The translations under genes and the position numbers were made by a program. A stretch of DNA of 51,356 nt from Xenococcaceae cyanobacterium MO_167.B52 (GTDB lineage: Bacteria > Cyanobacteriota > Cyanobacteriia > Cyanobacteriales > Xenococcaceae): positions 1-51,356 of the forward strand of contig JASJDB010000001.1 of assembly GCA_030065315.1 (NCBI GenBank), read 5' to 3'. Shown here in pieces: positions 35,343-44,160 of this stretch. The notes beneath the pieces were generated by a model, which had not been told where the DNA came from, did not search any database, and saw only the letters and a list, made by a program, of their open reading frames with translations. Within the stretch, counting starts at the first letter, position 1. The number at the start of each line of letters is the position of its first letter.

Positions 35343-36452
35343 TTAATTTGTGAGTCTTTGTTTGAGCAATTGTCGCAGTTGATTTTGTTGAGTGATCGAA
35401 CCAGCGATTAAAACACCTAATCTACCAGCTAATACACTACCCCAGTTAACTACAATTACTCCTACCCCAGTACTGGAATCGTATTCTAGACCACTTAGAT
35501 CGATTTCATCCAGGGACTGATATTTAGTTGAAAAATTGTCACTCGACCAACTCTTAATATTTAGTTTTTGAGCAACTCCCGTAGGATAAGAAGCTCCATT
35601 AAACCTGGGATTACATTCAATAGCAAAGTAATCGACTCCGTTGTTTGTCTTAACTGTTGCCACATCAAAAGCAAAAATACCTTTCATACCTTTGTTGGTA
35701 ATCCATTGCGCCATTGGCTCAACCAATTCCCAAGGCTGGTAGACTGTAGGGAAGCGATTACCTTGGTGGGCAAAACCATCTAATATTTGTTCCGTAGCTG
35801 CTAGGGGTTGGCAATTTTCCCCTTGTACCTCGTATTGCAAATTGAGAAACTTGTGGGCGATGATTTCTTGTTGTAATTGTATAGGTGTGCACTCGTCTAA
35901 ACTTGCTAGTGCATTATCTAATTCTTCTGGCTCTTGGCAGCGAACAATCCCCGCCCCATCTACTGAAATCGCAGGTTTGACATAGCAGGGATAGGGAATA
36001 TCGTGAGACTTTTGCAGTTTTGTCTTATTTTCGGCACAAAAAGTTAGGGGAATCTTGATTTCTAGTTCTTTTGCTAACTGAATAAAATTGTTTTTCGAGT
36101 TGATAAATTCAACTACGTCCTGCCAATCTTGGTTGCGATCTCGAAACCAGTGATCATCTTCGCTGTTGATATGAAGAGCGTCACTAAAAATATATACTGA
36201 TGGTTCATAATCCGGATAATTTCTTAATTGGTGGAAAGAAACATCCCAAAGTGGATTCTGGCTATGGCTCAATCCAATATTACGATAATGACTGGTAATT
36301 TCTGTCCACTGAGTTTTTAAATCGGGATGCAATTGAATCAGATCGTCAGAGTTGGTCATCCCCAAGACTCTACCCGAATATAAGTAATTGCCAACTATGT
36401 TATCAGTGGTGCAATGCATAATGTCGTGATTAAAAATTCTTGGTTCAGTCAT
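35343..36452 (-). CDS. ATP-grasp superfamily protein, substrate unknown
   Basis: 369 residues. The central part (IPYPCYVKPAISVDGAGIVR) has the ATP-grasp nucleotide-binding lysine and Gly-rich loop. The Mg-binding motif is ECNPRFNGASYP near residue 285. Preceding FAFDVATVKTNNGVDYFAIE fits the same fold. The N-terminal 130 residues are not recognised. ATP-grasp enzymes ligate carboxylates to amines or thiols; peptide, amino-acid or cofactor ligation is possible. No neighbouring gene suggests a pathway. The start has a plausible position but no strong ribosome site. Confidence 0.85.
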   Translation of the reverse strand: MTEPRIFNHDIMHCTTDNIVGNYLYSGRVLGMTNSDDLIQLHPDLKTQWTEITSHYRNIGLSHSQNPLWDVSFHQLRNYPDYEPSVYIFSDALHINSEDDHWFRDRNQDWQDVVEFINSKNNFIQLAKELEIKIPLTFCAENKTKLQKSHDIPYPCYVKPAISVDGAGIVRCQEPEELDNALASLDECTPIQLQQEIIAHKFLNLQYEVQGENCQPLAATEQILDGFAHQGNRFPTVYQPWELVEPMAQWITNKGMKGIFAFDVATVKTNNGVDYFAIECNPRFNGASYPTGVAQKLNIKSWSSDNFSTKYQSLDEIDLSGLEYDSSTGVGVIVVNWGSVLAGRLGVLIAGSITQQNQLRQLLKQRLTN

Positions 36453-36792
36453 GTTTGATAGAGGGTCAAAACAGTAAGCTCATTCTTAAAATTCCCTCGG
36501 ATAGTTATTTTTCACAGTAGCTAAATCAACAATTTTTCAAGATAGGCTCTAGTTTTTTTTAGTGATAGACGAGGATTAAGGAAGATAAAATTTTGAACAC
36601 ATTTACTATGATCCATTGAGCAAATATTGTTTATCAGAGCAATACTAAATACTATTACTTATTTATCTTCATAAACTTAGAGCATATCAGCCGTCTCTCA
36701 AGGCTTGTACCCTATTTAATTCCGAATTCCGAATTCTGAATTCTGAATTCGGTCATGCCCTGACTTTTGGGTTTGATCGGCTGGATTTTGAG
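36453..36792. other. Intergenic region with GAATTCC heptamers
   Basis: No gene. At 36718-36752 the heptamers GAATTCC/GAATTCT are repeated about five times. The rest is AT-rich upstream DNA of the ATP-grasp gene and downstream DNA of sbtB; the GC-rich segment starts abruptly near 36780. Confidence 0.6.
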
Positions 36793-37122
<330 letters not shown>

Positions 37123-37235
37123 CTAATGTATGTAGTCATTGAACTTAGTGGAAGTGTTTGTTACCTGCGGGACGCTGAAGCGGGCGAAGAAGTCATTGTC
37201 CCAGACCTTGACATAGGTGCCGTACTGGTCGCTGG

Positions 37236-37252
37236 GTCAGGGGAAACCTGAC
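37236..37252 (-). other. Small hairpin in the sbtA-sbtB gap
   Basis: GTCAGG and CCTGAC form a six-base stem around a GGAAA loop, in the 162-base spacer between sbtA and sbtB. No T-tract follows, so it is not a classic terminator; it could affect the relative mRNA stability of the two cistrons. Confidence 0.35.
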
Positions 37253-37272
37253 AGACCTCTACCCGTCGAGGA

Positions 37273-38376
37273 TCAGCTGCCCATCAGCGCCTGGGCGAGC
37301 CCGATGTAGAGCGGTATTCCTAAAGCAAGTGCAACCGGGGTGCCGACGGCTGTGGAGGAGCCGATATAGGCTGAAGGATTAGCCGACGGGATACCAGCTC
37401 GCAAAGTGGGGGGACCTGAGATGTCTGAACTGGAGGAGGCAATGACAGCCAAGATCACGACACCGCCAAGGCTGAATCCTGTAGTAACGTGGGCAATCAT
37501 ACCAAAACCGAAGGCAATCAGCCCATGCAGGAGCGGTCCTATAAAAGCATATAGAGCGTACCACTGACCTACCTTGCGCAGCTCACTGATTCTTGCTGAT
37601 GCCTCCATCCCCATTACCAGCATCAGTATCGAAAGCAGACCGCGGAAGAGGGGATTGAAGAAGCTATCATAAATACTTTCGGGTCGGGTTAGCACACCTA
37701 GAGCGAGACCGAGCAGCAGTGCTGATAGAGCGGAACCCTGGAGGCTTTCCTTAACGATGGGCCATATCTTGACTCGCTTGGCTGCGTTATCGCGCTTGGG
37801 ATACCCCCGTGCGATAATACCTTGCTTGCCGTAATACTCCTGCTTGCTGAGAAACTCCTCCTTGCTGAGTTCCTCTTCTGCGCTACTACGCTGCTTGCTA
37901 GTATAAAGGCTAGCCAATACAATCGCAGTAACGAGTGCTGGGATGTCCATAAAGGGATAGAGTGCAGCAGCCCAGGCTTCGTATTGGATGCCCTCCGTTT
38001 CCATTAGAGTCAGGGCAGCAGCGAGGGTAGAGCCACTTACAGCACCGAACAAGCCCGCGGTAGCAATGGCATCGAGGGTTTTAACCTTCGGCAGCTTAGC
38101 CAAAGTGTAGCACCCGATGAATACGATAAGCATCCCTACTATCATGGCAAACACCGCCGGCAATAGCATCGCTGCCAGATTGGCATTGCGGATCGCAATA
38201 CCACCGCTCAGTCCGACTTTTATGAGCAGCATGAAGACAATGAATTTATAGATCGCATCTGGAATTTGCAGTCGGCTATTGACGGCAGCAACAACCATAC
38301 CACCAATCAGAAAGCCTAGTGTGGGGGACTGCAACTTCCCCAAGAAGAGCGTCAAGAAATCGGACAGGAAATCCAT
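37273..38376 (-). CDS. sbtA: Sodium-dependent bicarbonate transporter SbtA
   Basis: 367 residues with about ten membrane helices, close to the usual 370-375. Sequence features typical of SbtA are LGFLIGGMVVAAVNSRLQIP, IGCYTLAKLPKVKTLDAIAT, LTLMETEGIQYEAWAAALYP and the C-terminal GIPSANPSAYIGSSTAVGTP. It imports bicarbonate with sodium as part of the carbon-concentrating mechanism. A hydrophilic loop (about 168-205, KQEYYGKQ) holds the region SbtB is known to touch. An AAAAGGAGG ribosome site lies 8-9 bases before the ATG. GC content is raised (many lines above 50 percent) compared with flanking genes. Confidence 0.96.
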   Translation of the reverse strand: MDFLSDFLTLFLGKLQSPTLGFLIGGMVVAAVNSRLQIPDAIYKFIVFMLLIKVGLSGGIAIRNANLAAMLLPAVFAMIVGMLIVFIGCYTLAKLPKVKTLDAIATAGLFGAVSGSTLAAALTLMETEGIQYEAWAAALYPFMDIPALVTAIVLASLYTSKQRSSAEEELSKEEFLSKQEYYGKQGIIARGYPKRDNAAKRVKIWPIVKESLQGSALSALLLGLALGVLTRPESIYDSFFNPLFRGLLSILMLVMGMEASARISELRKVGQWYALYAFIGPLLHGLIAFGFGMIAHVTTGFSLGGVVILAVIASSSSDISGPPTLRAGIPSANPSAYIGSSTAVGTPVALALGIPLYIGLAQALMGS

Positions 38377-38838
38377 GTTGTAAATCCTCCTTTTAAAAAC
38401 TTAAGACCAGAAAATTGGGAAAAATTAGACATAAATCCTCTAGACAATTGACCCTGTTTGCTCGCAAATTCAACTTGTTGAATAGATGATGAAAAGCACA
38501 ATAGCTGTCAATTAGCCGTAACCAAAAACTATAGTTAAAAATCAATGATTTTTGTTTTTCGATAGCTTTTAAGCTATAAAACTATAATACATTAATTTCT
38601 CCTTTTATTTATTTTTTTTAGATAACTTTTTTTTATATAAACTGAATTTTTACTTTATATTTGTTAAATGGTCAAGTATAAATTCTGTCAATTAGTTTTG
38701 CTGGATTATGCTTTTGCCCTGGAAGGAAATTTAACAAATGTTTAGATTAGAGAGCTTTTGGCGGTAGTAATAATATTTTGGGTAAAGAAAGCTTATTCTG
38801 TTATATATAGAACAATACTCATCCCAAAGGAGGCAAGT
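38377..38838. promoter_or_regulatory. Divergent sbtA/ycf23 regulatory region with palindromes
   Basis: The AT-rich spacer holds three neat palindromes: AACTATAGTT near 38528-38537, AAAAATCA-A-TGATTTTT at 38537-38553 and ATAGCTT-TT-AAGCTAT at 38562-38577. In Synechocystis sbtA is repressed by the LysR-type regulator CcmR/NdhR, whose sites contain TCAATG-like half-sites; TCAATG occurs here inside the second palindrome. This is a candidate operator cluster. Boundaries and regulator are inferred. Confidence 0.45.
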
Positions 38839-39585
38839 ATGACCATGCATCCTAGACTAGACAGAGCTTTTAGCAGTAAAAATGCTCTCAAAGTAATCAG
38901 TGGTTTAAACAATTTCAATCGTGATCGCGTTGCTCAGGTAGTCAAAGCAGCAGAAGCAGGAGGAGCAACCTTCGTTGATATTGCAGCAGAACCTGAATTA
39001 GTCCAGCATATTCGTAGCATCACTAATTTACCGATCTGTGTATCTGCCGTAGAACCTGAACTTTTTGTTAATGCCCTCAAGGCTGGTGCTGACTTAATTG
39101 AGATTGGTAACTTCGATAGCTTTTATGCTCAAGGAAGAAAGTTTGAAGCCCCAGAAGTTCTTAGTTTAACTAGACAGACTCGCGCTTTACTTCCTGATGT
39201 TACTCTCTCTGTAACAGTTCCTCATATTCTATCCCTTGATGAACAAGTAGAATTAGCATTGAGGTTAGTTGATGCTGGAGCAAATATTATTCAAACTGAA
39301 GGGGGTGCTAGTATTCATCCCGTACATCCAGGAGTACTAGGCTTGATTGAAAAAGCTGCTCCCACTCTTGCTGCTGCCCATAGTATTGCCCAAGAAGTTG
39401 AGGTTCCTGTATTGTGTGCTTCTGGTTTATCCAATGTAACCGCTCCTATGGCGATCGCTGCTGGAGCATCAGGAGTTGGTGTTGGCTCTGCAATTAATCA
39501 ACTAGATAATGAAGTAGCTATGGTTGCTCAGGTACGTAGTTTGGTAGAAGCCCTAGTCAATAACCCTGCAAAAGCAATAGTTTAG
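38839..39585 (+). CDS. ycf23: Ycf23-like protein (DUF561)
   Basis: About 248 residues from the ATG at 38839, chosen because AAGGAGG lies at 38827-38833; an upstream TTG start would add 27 residues with no support. Sequence such as GGATFVDIAAEPELV, CVSAVEPELFV, GADLIEIGNFDSFYAQG and ASGVGVGSAINQLDNE is that of Ycf23, a TIM-barrel-like protein encoded by red-algal plastids and nearly all cyanobacteria. Function is unresolved. An intrinsic terminator follows at 39607-39642. Confidence 0.92.
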   Translation: MTMHPRLDRAFSSKNALKVISGLNNFNRDRVAQVVKAAEAGGATFVDIAAEPELVQHIRSITNLPICVSAVEPELFVNALKAGADLIEIGNFDSFYAQGRKFEAPEVLSLTRQTRALLPDVTLSVTVPHILSLDEQVELALRLVDAGANIIQTEGGASIHPVHPGVLGLIEKAAPTLAAAHSIAQEVEVPVLCASGLSNVTAPMAIAAGASGVGVGSAINQLDNEVAMVAQVRSLVEALVNNPAKAIV

Positions 39586-39606
39586 ATAAATCAATACAAT
39601 AAAACA

Positions 39607-39642
39607 AATCCCATATTTGGCAAGGAATATGGGATTATTTAT
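39607..39642 (+). terminator. Rho-independent-type terminator after ycf23
   Basis: An 11-base stem (AATCCCATATT with AATATGGGATT, loop TGGCAAGG, 39607-39636) is followed by ATTTAT. It separates ycf23 from the mrp ATPase gene. Confidence 0.7.
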
Positions 39643-39678
39643 CAAAAATTCGATTCCTCACACACAAACTTTATAACA

Positions 39679-40740
39679 ATGCTTGATACTCAATCTATCC
39701 TAGATGTCTTGCGCCCTGTTCAAGACCCAGAATTACAAAAAAGCTTAGTAGAATTGAACATGATCCGCAATGTGCAGGTAGATGGAGGGAAAGTTAGTTT
39801 TACACTAGTCCTGACCACTCCTGCTTGCCCTCTTCGAGAATTTATTGTTGAGGATTGCCAAAATGCCGTGAAAAAGCTCCCAGGGGTAGAAACAGTAGAA
39901 GTAGAAGTAACCGCAGAAACTCCTCAACAAAAGTCTTTACCAGATCGCCAGTCTGTACCAGGGATTAAAAATATTATCGCTATTTCCAGTGGGAAAGGTG
40001 GAGTAGGTAAAAGTTCAGTTTCAGTTAATGTAGCAGTAGCTTTAGCTCAAACAGGAGCCAAAGTTGGTTTATTAGACGCTGATATTTATGGTCCTAATGC
40101 TCCCAATATGTTGGGTTTGGCAGATTCCAAAGTCATGGTTAAACAAGACAGTAAAGGAGAAATTCTGGAACCTGCTTTTAACTATGGAGTGAAACTAGTT
40201 TCCATGGCATTTTTAATTGACCCAGATCAACCAGTGATTTGGCGTGGTCCCATGCTCAATGGAATCATTCGGCAGTTTCTTTATCAAGTAGATTGGGGAG
40301 AGCTAGACTATTTAATCGTAGATATGCCTCCAGGTACAGGAGATGCCCAGTTAACTCTAGCCCAAGCTGTACCGATGGCTGGTGCAGTAATTGTCACTAC
40401 ACCCCAAACCGTATCTTTACTAGATGCTCGTCGAGGCTTAAAAATGTTCCAACAGTTAGGGGTTAATATCTTAGGCATTGTGGAAAATATGAGCTATTTT
40501 ATTCCTCCTGATATGCCAGACAAAAGTTATGACCTTTTCGGTTCTGGTGGTGGAGAAAATACTGCCAGGGAATTGCAGGTGCCTTTACTCGGTTGTGTGC
40601 CTCTGGAGATTGCTCTTAGAGAGGGAGGAGATCAGGGTTGTCCCATTGTTATGAGTTCAGCAGAATCTTCCTCAGCTAAAGCTTTGACAGAAATTGCTGG
40701 TCAAATAGCAGCTAAAGTTTCTATAGCTGCTTTCGCCTAA
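39679..40740 (+). CDS. mrp: Mrp/NBP35-type Fe-S carrier ATPase
   Basis: 353 residues. An N-terminal MIP18/DUF59 domain (1-90, RPVQDPELQKSLVEL and TTPACPLREFI) is joined to a P-loop ATPase with a deviant Walker A (SSGKGGVGKSSVSVNVA). VIVDMPPGTGDAQLTLAQ is also typical. Such ApbC/Mrp proteins bind and deliver iron-sulfur clusters. The standard C-x-x-C of NBP35 is not obvious in what I can see. The neighbours do not suggest a partner. Confidence 0.94.
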   Translation: MLDTQSILDVLRPVQDPELQKSLVELNMIRNVQVDGGKVSFTLVLTTPACPLREFIVEDCQNAVKKLPGVETVEVEVTAETPQQKSLPDRQSVPGIKNIIAISSGKGGVGKSSVSVNVAVALAQTGAKVGLLDADIYGPNAPNMLGLADSKVMVKQDSKGEILEPAFNYGVKLVSMAFLIDPDQPVIWRGPMLNGIIRQFLYQVDWGELDYLIVDMPPGTGDAQLTLAQAVPMAGAVIVTTPQTVSLLDARRGLKMFQQLGVNILGIVENMSYFIPPDMPDKSYDLFGSGGGENTARELQVPLLGCVPLEIALREGGDQGCPIVMSSAESSSAKALTEIAGQIAAKVSIAAFA

Positions 40741-41358
40741 TAAAGGTATTTGGGTTTTATGAGTCGCCTGGGAACACAACCAAGAAGCTCTAGAACGTCG
40801 ATTCAGTAACCAGAAATTATTTGTGGGGTGAGACAAGGAAGAGGGGGGAGAGGGGGAAGACAAGGGAGTTAGAGGTGATTTTCTTCCTTGTCCTCCTTGT
40901 TATGCGCTTGCGCTTGCGCTTGCGAAGCTCTACCCGTAGGGGCAGCTCTACCCGCAGGGGCAGCGGTATCCTTTAGGACTCCCTTGTCTCTCTCAACTAG
41001 GGTTTTTGAGATTACTGAATTGGTATTCTAGTACAATATAAGTAACTAGATTACCTCAAATGCTCGCTCACTATACTGTCTAGCCAAAGTGAGCTAACAA
41101 GATTAAATAGCAGTAAATCTCACAAAATTGGCAAGAGATTGTTAACTATACTAAATCCGCTTACCAAAGTATACTTTTAGTTTAAAGCATAAAATTAGCT
41201 TAAACTTTTCTGAATTGACCGATAGGGAATGACCGAAGGGAATACTTTAGTGCCTTTAGGGCTAAATTCTGAATTCTAAATTCTGAATTCTAAATTCTGC
41301 ATTCTAAATTCCCACAAATTTAAAGTGTTGTATCTAAACAGGATTTAGTATTTTACTT
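40741..41358. other. Intergenic region full of repeats
   Basis: No gene. In order: purine-rich stretch (about 40826-40865), nested GCGCTT triple repeat and two GCTCTACCCG-type units (about 40905-40965) ending in a CCTTTAGGA element (40966-40978), then R2 copy b (41149-41350) containing heptamers. Confidence 0.75.
41149..41350 (+). mobile_element. MITE-like repeat, family R2, copy b
   Basis: 202 bases bounded by TA-CTAAATCC and GGATTTAG-TA. The same interior blocks as copies a and c are present, plus an expanded heptamer array (AAATTCT/GAATTCT) at about 41268-41305 and a CCTTTAGGGCT core near 41260. It ends nine bases before the cysS stop codon. Confidence 0.84.
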
Positions 41359-42795
41359 TTATCCCCGATGCCAAGTTGTGCCTTCTTTGGTATCTATTAG
41401 GGCAATACCTTGTGCCTTTAATTCATCTCTAATGCGATCGCTTTTTGCCCAGTTTTTAGACTGTCTAGCTTCTTTACGTTGTTGAATCAAAGCTTCAATG
41501 TCTGCATCACTCAAACCATCGTTATTGCTATCTGTCTCTGCTTCTAATTGAGCAGAAAAGCCTAAGACTGCTGCTAACTCTACTAAAGTACGCCATTGAC
41601 TTTCTAGCTGTTTGGAATCAGCGTCTGTTTTTCCCTGATGGACTAAGATGTTACCTTCTTTGCGTAATTCTTTAGCCACTTCAAACAACACTGCTAACCC
41701 TCCTGCAAAGTTAAAGTCATCGTCTATGGCATCTTTAAATTTCTGAATTAAAGACTTGTCTTTGCCTGTATTAGTAAATCCTAACTGATCGCTAAAGCGA
41801 TCGCCGAATAATAGCCCTTCTTGCAAGGTTTCCCAACCATTAGTAGCTGCTTCAATTGCTTCATCAGTAAAGTCAACAGGCTTGCGGTAATGAGCTTGAA
41901 GAATAAATAATCGCATTGCCATTGGATCGACTGGGTGATCTAGCAAGTCCCTAATTGTAGTAAAGTTGCCTAGAGATTTAGACATCTTTTCTCCGTCAAC
42001 TTTCACCATGCCATTGTGCATCCAGTAGTTAGCCAAAGGTTTGCCTGTTGCTGCTTCAGATTGGGCGATTTCATTTTCGTGGTGGGGAAAAGTCAGATCG
42101 CTACCACCGACGTGAAGATCAATAGTTTCTCCTAGTCGCTCTCTTACCATGGCAGAACATTCTATATGCCAACCAGGACGACCAGCACCCCAAGGAGAAT
42201 CCCAAGAAGGCTCACTTTCTTTCGCTCCTTTCCACAAAGCAAAATCAAAGGGATCTTTTTTCTTGGTTACTTCTGGTGTTTGTACCCTCCCACTAGCTCC
42301 CGCTTGCATATCTTCTAATTTTCTCCCCGACAATTTACCATATTCAGCAAACTCTCTCACGGAGTAATAAACATCTCCTGCTGCCGGATAGGCAAAGCCT
42401 TTTGCTTCCAATTCTGCTACTAGTCTCTTAATTCCATCTAGGGTATGGGTAGCGCGGGGATAAGCATCTGCTTTACCAATGCCTAATCTTTCCATATCCT
42501 CAAAATAGGCTTTGATGAAGCGTTCTGAAACATCTTCCATAGATGTTCCTTCTTTTTTGGCACGGTTCAATATTTTATCGTCAATATCAGTAAAATTCTG
42601 AATATAGTTAACTTCATAACCAGACCACTGCAAATAATTCCTTACGACATCCCATACTAAACAAGTTCGAGCATGACCCAAATGGCAATAGTCATAAACT
42701 GTAATGCCACAGCAATACATCCGCACCTTCTTGGGTTCTATAGTTTTAAAAGGTTCTTTGCGACGAGTGAGAGTATTATATACAGTTAAGGTCAT
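41359..42795 (-). CDS. cysS: Cysteinyl-tRNA synthetase
   Basis: 478 residues, class I synthetase charging tRNA-Cys. HIGH-type motif is CHLGHARTCLVWD, with the zinc-binding Cys in YCCGITVYD and HIECSAMV. KMSKS is intact (VDGEKMSKSLGNF). Length and C-terminal helical domain (QQRKEARQSKNWAKSDRIRD) are standard. R2 copy b abuts its 3' end. Confidence 0.97.
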   Translation of the reverse strand: MTLTVYNTLTRRKEPFKTIEPKKVRMYCCGITVYDYCHLGHARTCLVWDVVRNYLQWSGYEVNYIQNFTDIDDKILNRAKKEGTSMEDVSERFIKAYFEDMERLGIGKADAYPRATHTLDGIKRLVAELEAKGFAYPAAGDVYYSVREFAEYGKLSGRKLEDMQAGASGRVQTPEVTKKKDPFDFALWKGAKESEPSWDSPWGAGRPGWHIECSAMVRERLGETIDLHVGGSDLTFPHHENEIAQSEAATGKPLANYWMHNGMVKVDGEKMSKSLGNFTTIRDLLDHPVDPMAMRLFILQAHYRKPVDFTDEAIEAATNGWETLQEGLLFGDRFSDQLGFTNTGKDKSLIQKFKDAIDDDFNFAGGLAVLFEVAKELRKEGNILVHQGKTDADSKQLESQWRTLVELAAVLGFSAQLEAETDSNNDGLSDADIEALIQQRKEARQSKNWAKSDRIRDELKAQGIALIDTKEGTTWHRG

Positions 42796-42927
42796 GACAA
42801 TTTTGTGAAAGCAGGGATTTGACTCCAGACTTCAATGTAGAGAATCCAAGGCATAGAGTCAAGAGTTGAATCTGACAAATTGGATTGGGACTTTGACAAG
42901 CACCATAAGCAAGCTCTGACTTAACAA

Positions 42928-43310
42928 GTGACTACTCCCACAGGCTAAAGCCATGTGGGCTTCTAACCTCGCGATTAGAACCTTACTGCCCTACGCCACT
43001 TATCTAGATACATAGCAGCTACCATGCACCCCCGACAGTACGACATCGAAGCGCTTTCCTTGGCTGACGTTTGGTCAGCAGGGTCGCTTCTCAACTTGAC
43101 AGTCAATTTCTTTCCCCGAAAGTCCTTCGGTACTAACGTATTAGAGAAATACTCATACATCTAATTACGCCTGGTATTTTACCGATACAACTCTTGTATC
43201 GAACCCCATATTCCAAATTGTCTAGGTGCGCTACTTGTACGAGGTTACAGCAATTTATAGCTAGATTTTACGTACAAAGATATTATACAGTGACCGAAAC
43301 CTTTACTATA
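42928..43310 (-). mobile_element. Possible IS200/IS605-type non-autonomous remnant
   Basis: Read on the - strand, the segment ends with GGTTAGAAGCCCACA, a hairpin (GCCCACA-loop-TGTGGG, 42937-42959) and GTAGTCAC. This resembles the right ends of cyanobacterial IS605/TnpB elements, where the same RNA forms the TnpB guide scaffold. No tnpA or tnpB is present, and the only open frame (42975-43160) shows no transposase motif. The outer left boundary is a guess. The assignment is from memory of the end pattern. Confidence 0.4.
43183..43201. other. Hairpin CGATACAA/TTGTATCG
   Basis: An eight-base perfect stem with a three-base CTC loop, inside the candidate IS605-like remnant. It may be a subterminal hairpin of that element or an independent structure. 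Confidence 0.5.
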
Positions 43311-43371
43311 TAAAAATTTTGTATCAGGAGTGTAAACCTATGTCCGAAAAGTTATCGTCCTCGCTTTCATC

Positions 43372-43416
43372 CCTATCCCGTGAACGCACAGCGACTAACG
43401 AAGGTCACGGGATAGG
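43372..43416 (+). other. 12-bp inverted repeat upstream of terD pair
   Basis: CCTATCCCGTGA (43372-43383) pairs perfectly with TCACGGGATAGG (43405-43416) around a 21-base loop. It lies about 160 bases before the first terD gene. It could be part of a structured leader, a small RNA, or another mobile-element end; no T-tract follows immediately. Confidence 0.6.
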
Positions 43417-43578
43417 AATTCTCGCTCGGATTTTAAATCAACTTCTCTAAATCTTTTTCTGATTTCAGAGGAATGACAAAGATCTTGAGTTTGTCAAAAA
43501 TACTGATCGACGAATGAACAACAGTTTGCTTTCTTAATATAATATAAGCAGTCTAAATCAACCTTAAAGAAGTAAAAA

Positions 43579-44157
43579 ATGCCTATTTCATTAACAAAAG
43601 GACAGCGAGTTTCCTTAGAAAAAGTTGCTCCTGGTTTGGAAGCAATTTTAGTAGGGTTAGGATGGGATGTAAATGTAACAGATTCAGGTCATGATTTCGA
43701 TTTAGATGCTTCTGTCTTCATGTTGGGGAGCAATGACAAAATACCATCGGATAAGCATTTCGTATTTTACAATAACCCCAAAAGTCCCGATCAATCTGCT
43801 TCTGTAGAATATATGGGAGATAATCGCACAGGAGCAGGAGAAGGAGATGATGAAGTAATTTTAGTTAATCTGACAAAAGTACCAAATGATGTTCAGAAGC
43901 TAGTCTTTACCGTTACGATTTATGAAGCTGATCAAAGACGCCAGAATTTTGGACAAGTAGATAATGCTTTTGTCAGACTTGTGGACGTAAAAACCAAGCA
44001 AGAAATTTTACGTTATGACCTAGCAGAAGACTACTCTATAGAAACTGCTCTGATCATGGCAGAGCTTTATCGCAAGGATGGAACCTGGCGTATGAGTGCG
44101 GTAGGTTCGGGCTATCAAGGAGGATTACAAGCTTTACTAAATCGCTACCAGAGTTAA
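43579..44157 (+). CDS. TerD-family stress protein 1
   Basis: 192 residues. TerD family features: N-terminal SLTKGQRVSLEKVAPGL, the calcium-binding acidic pattern FDLDASVFML, and GDNRTGAGEGDDEVI, plus VFTVTIYEA and NAFVRLVD. TerD proteins are linked to tellurite, phage and DNA-damage tolerance and bind calcium. The gene starts just three bases before the end-adjacent paralogue's ATG, so the pair is one transcription unit. No TerB, TerC or kinase gene is adjacent here. Confidence 0.95.
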   Translation: MPISLTKGQRVSLEKVAPGLEAILVGLGWDVNVTDSGHDFDLDASVFMLGSNDKIPSDKHFVFYNNPKSPDQSASVEYMGDNRTGAGEGDDEVILVNLTKVPNDVQKLVFTVTIYEADQRRQNFGQVDNAFVRLVDVKTKQEILRYDLAEDYSIETALIMAELYRKDGTWRMSAVGSGYQGGLQALLNRYQS

Positions 44158-44160
44158 AAT

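Larger units (their letters stand above)
42796..43578. other. Long intergenic region with hairpins and IS605-like remnant
   Basis: No credible protein gene. It contains an IS605-like right-end hairpin (42928-42960), a CGATACAA/TTGTATCG hairpin (43183-43201) and a strong 12-base inverted repeat (43372-43416). Base composition of 42960-43160 differs from neighbours (more GC). It precedes the terD pair and cysS. Confidence 0.65.

Noticed and set aside
38758-38838. N-terminal extension of Ycf23 from a TTG codon
   Set aside because: AAGGAGG directly before the ATG at 38839 and family length both favour the shorter form.
42975-43160. 61-codon open frame on the - strand
   Set aside because: No family resemblance, no ribosome site, and it lies inside the candidate IS605-like remnant; Cys and Trp scattered without a motif.
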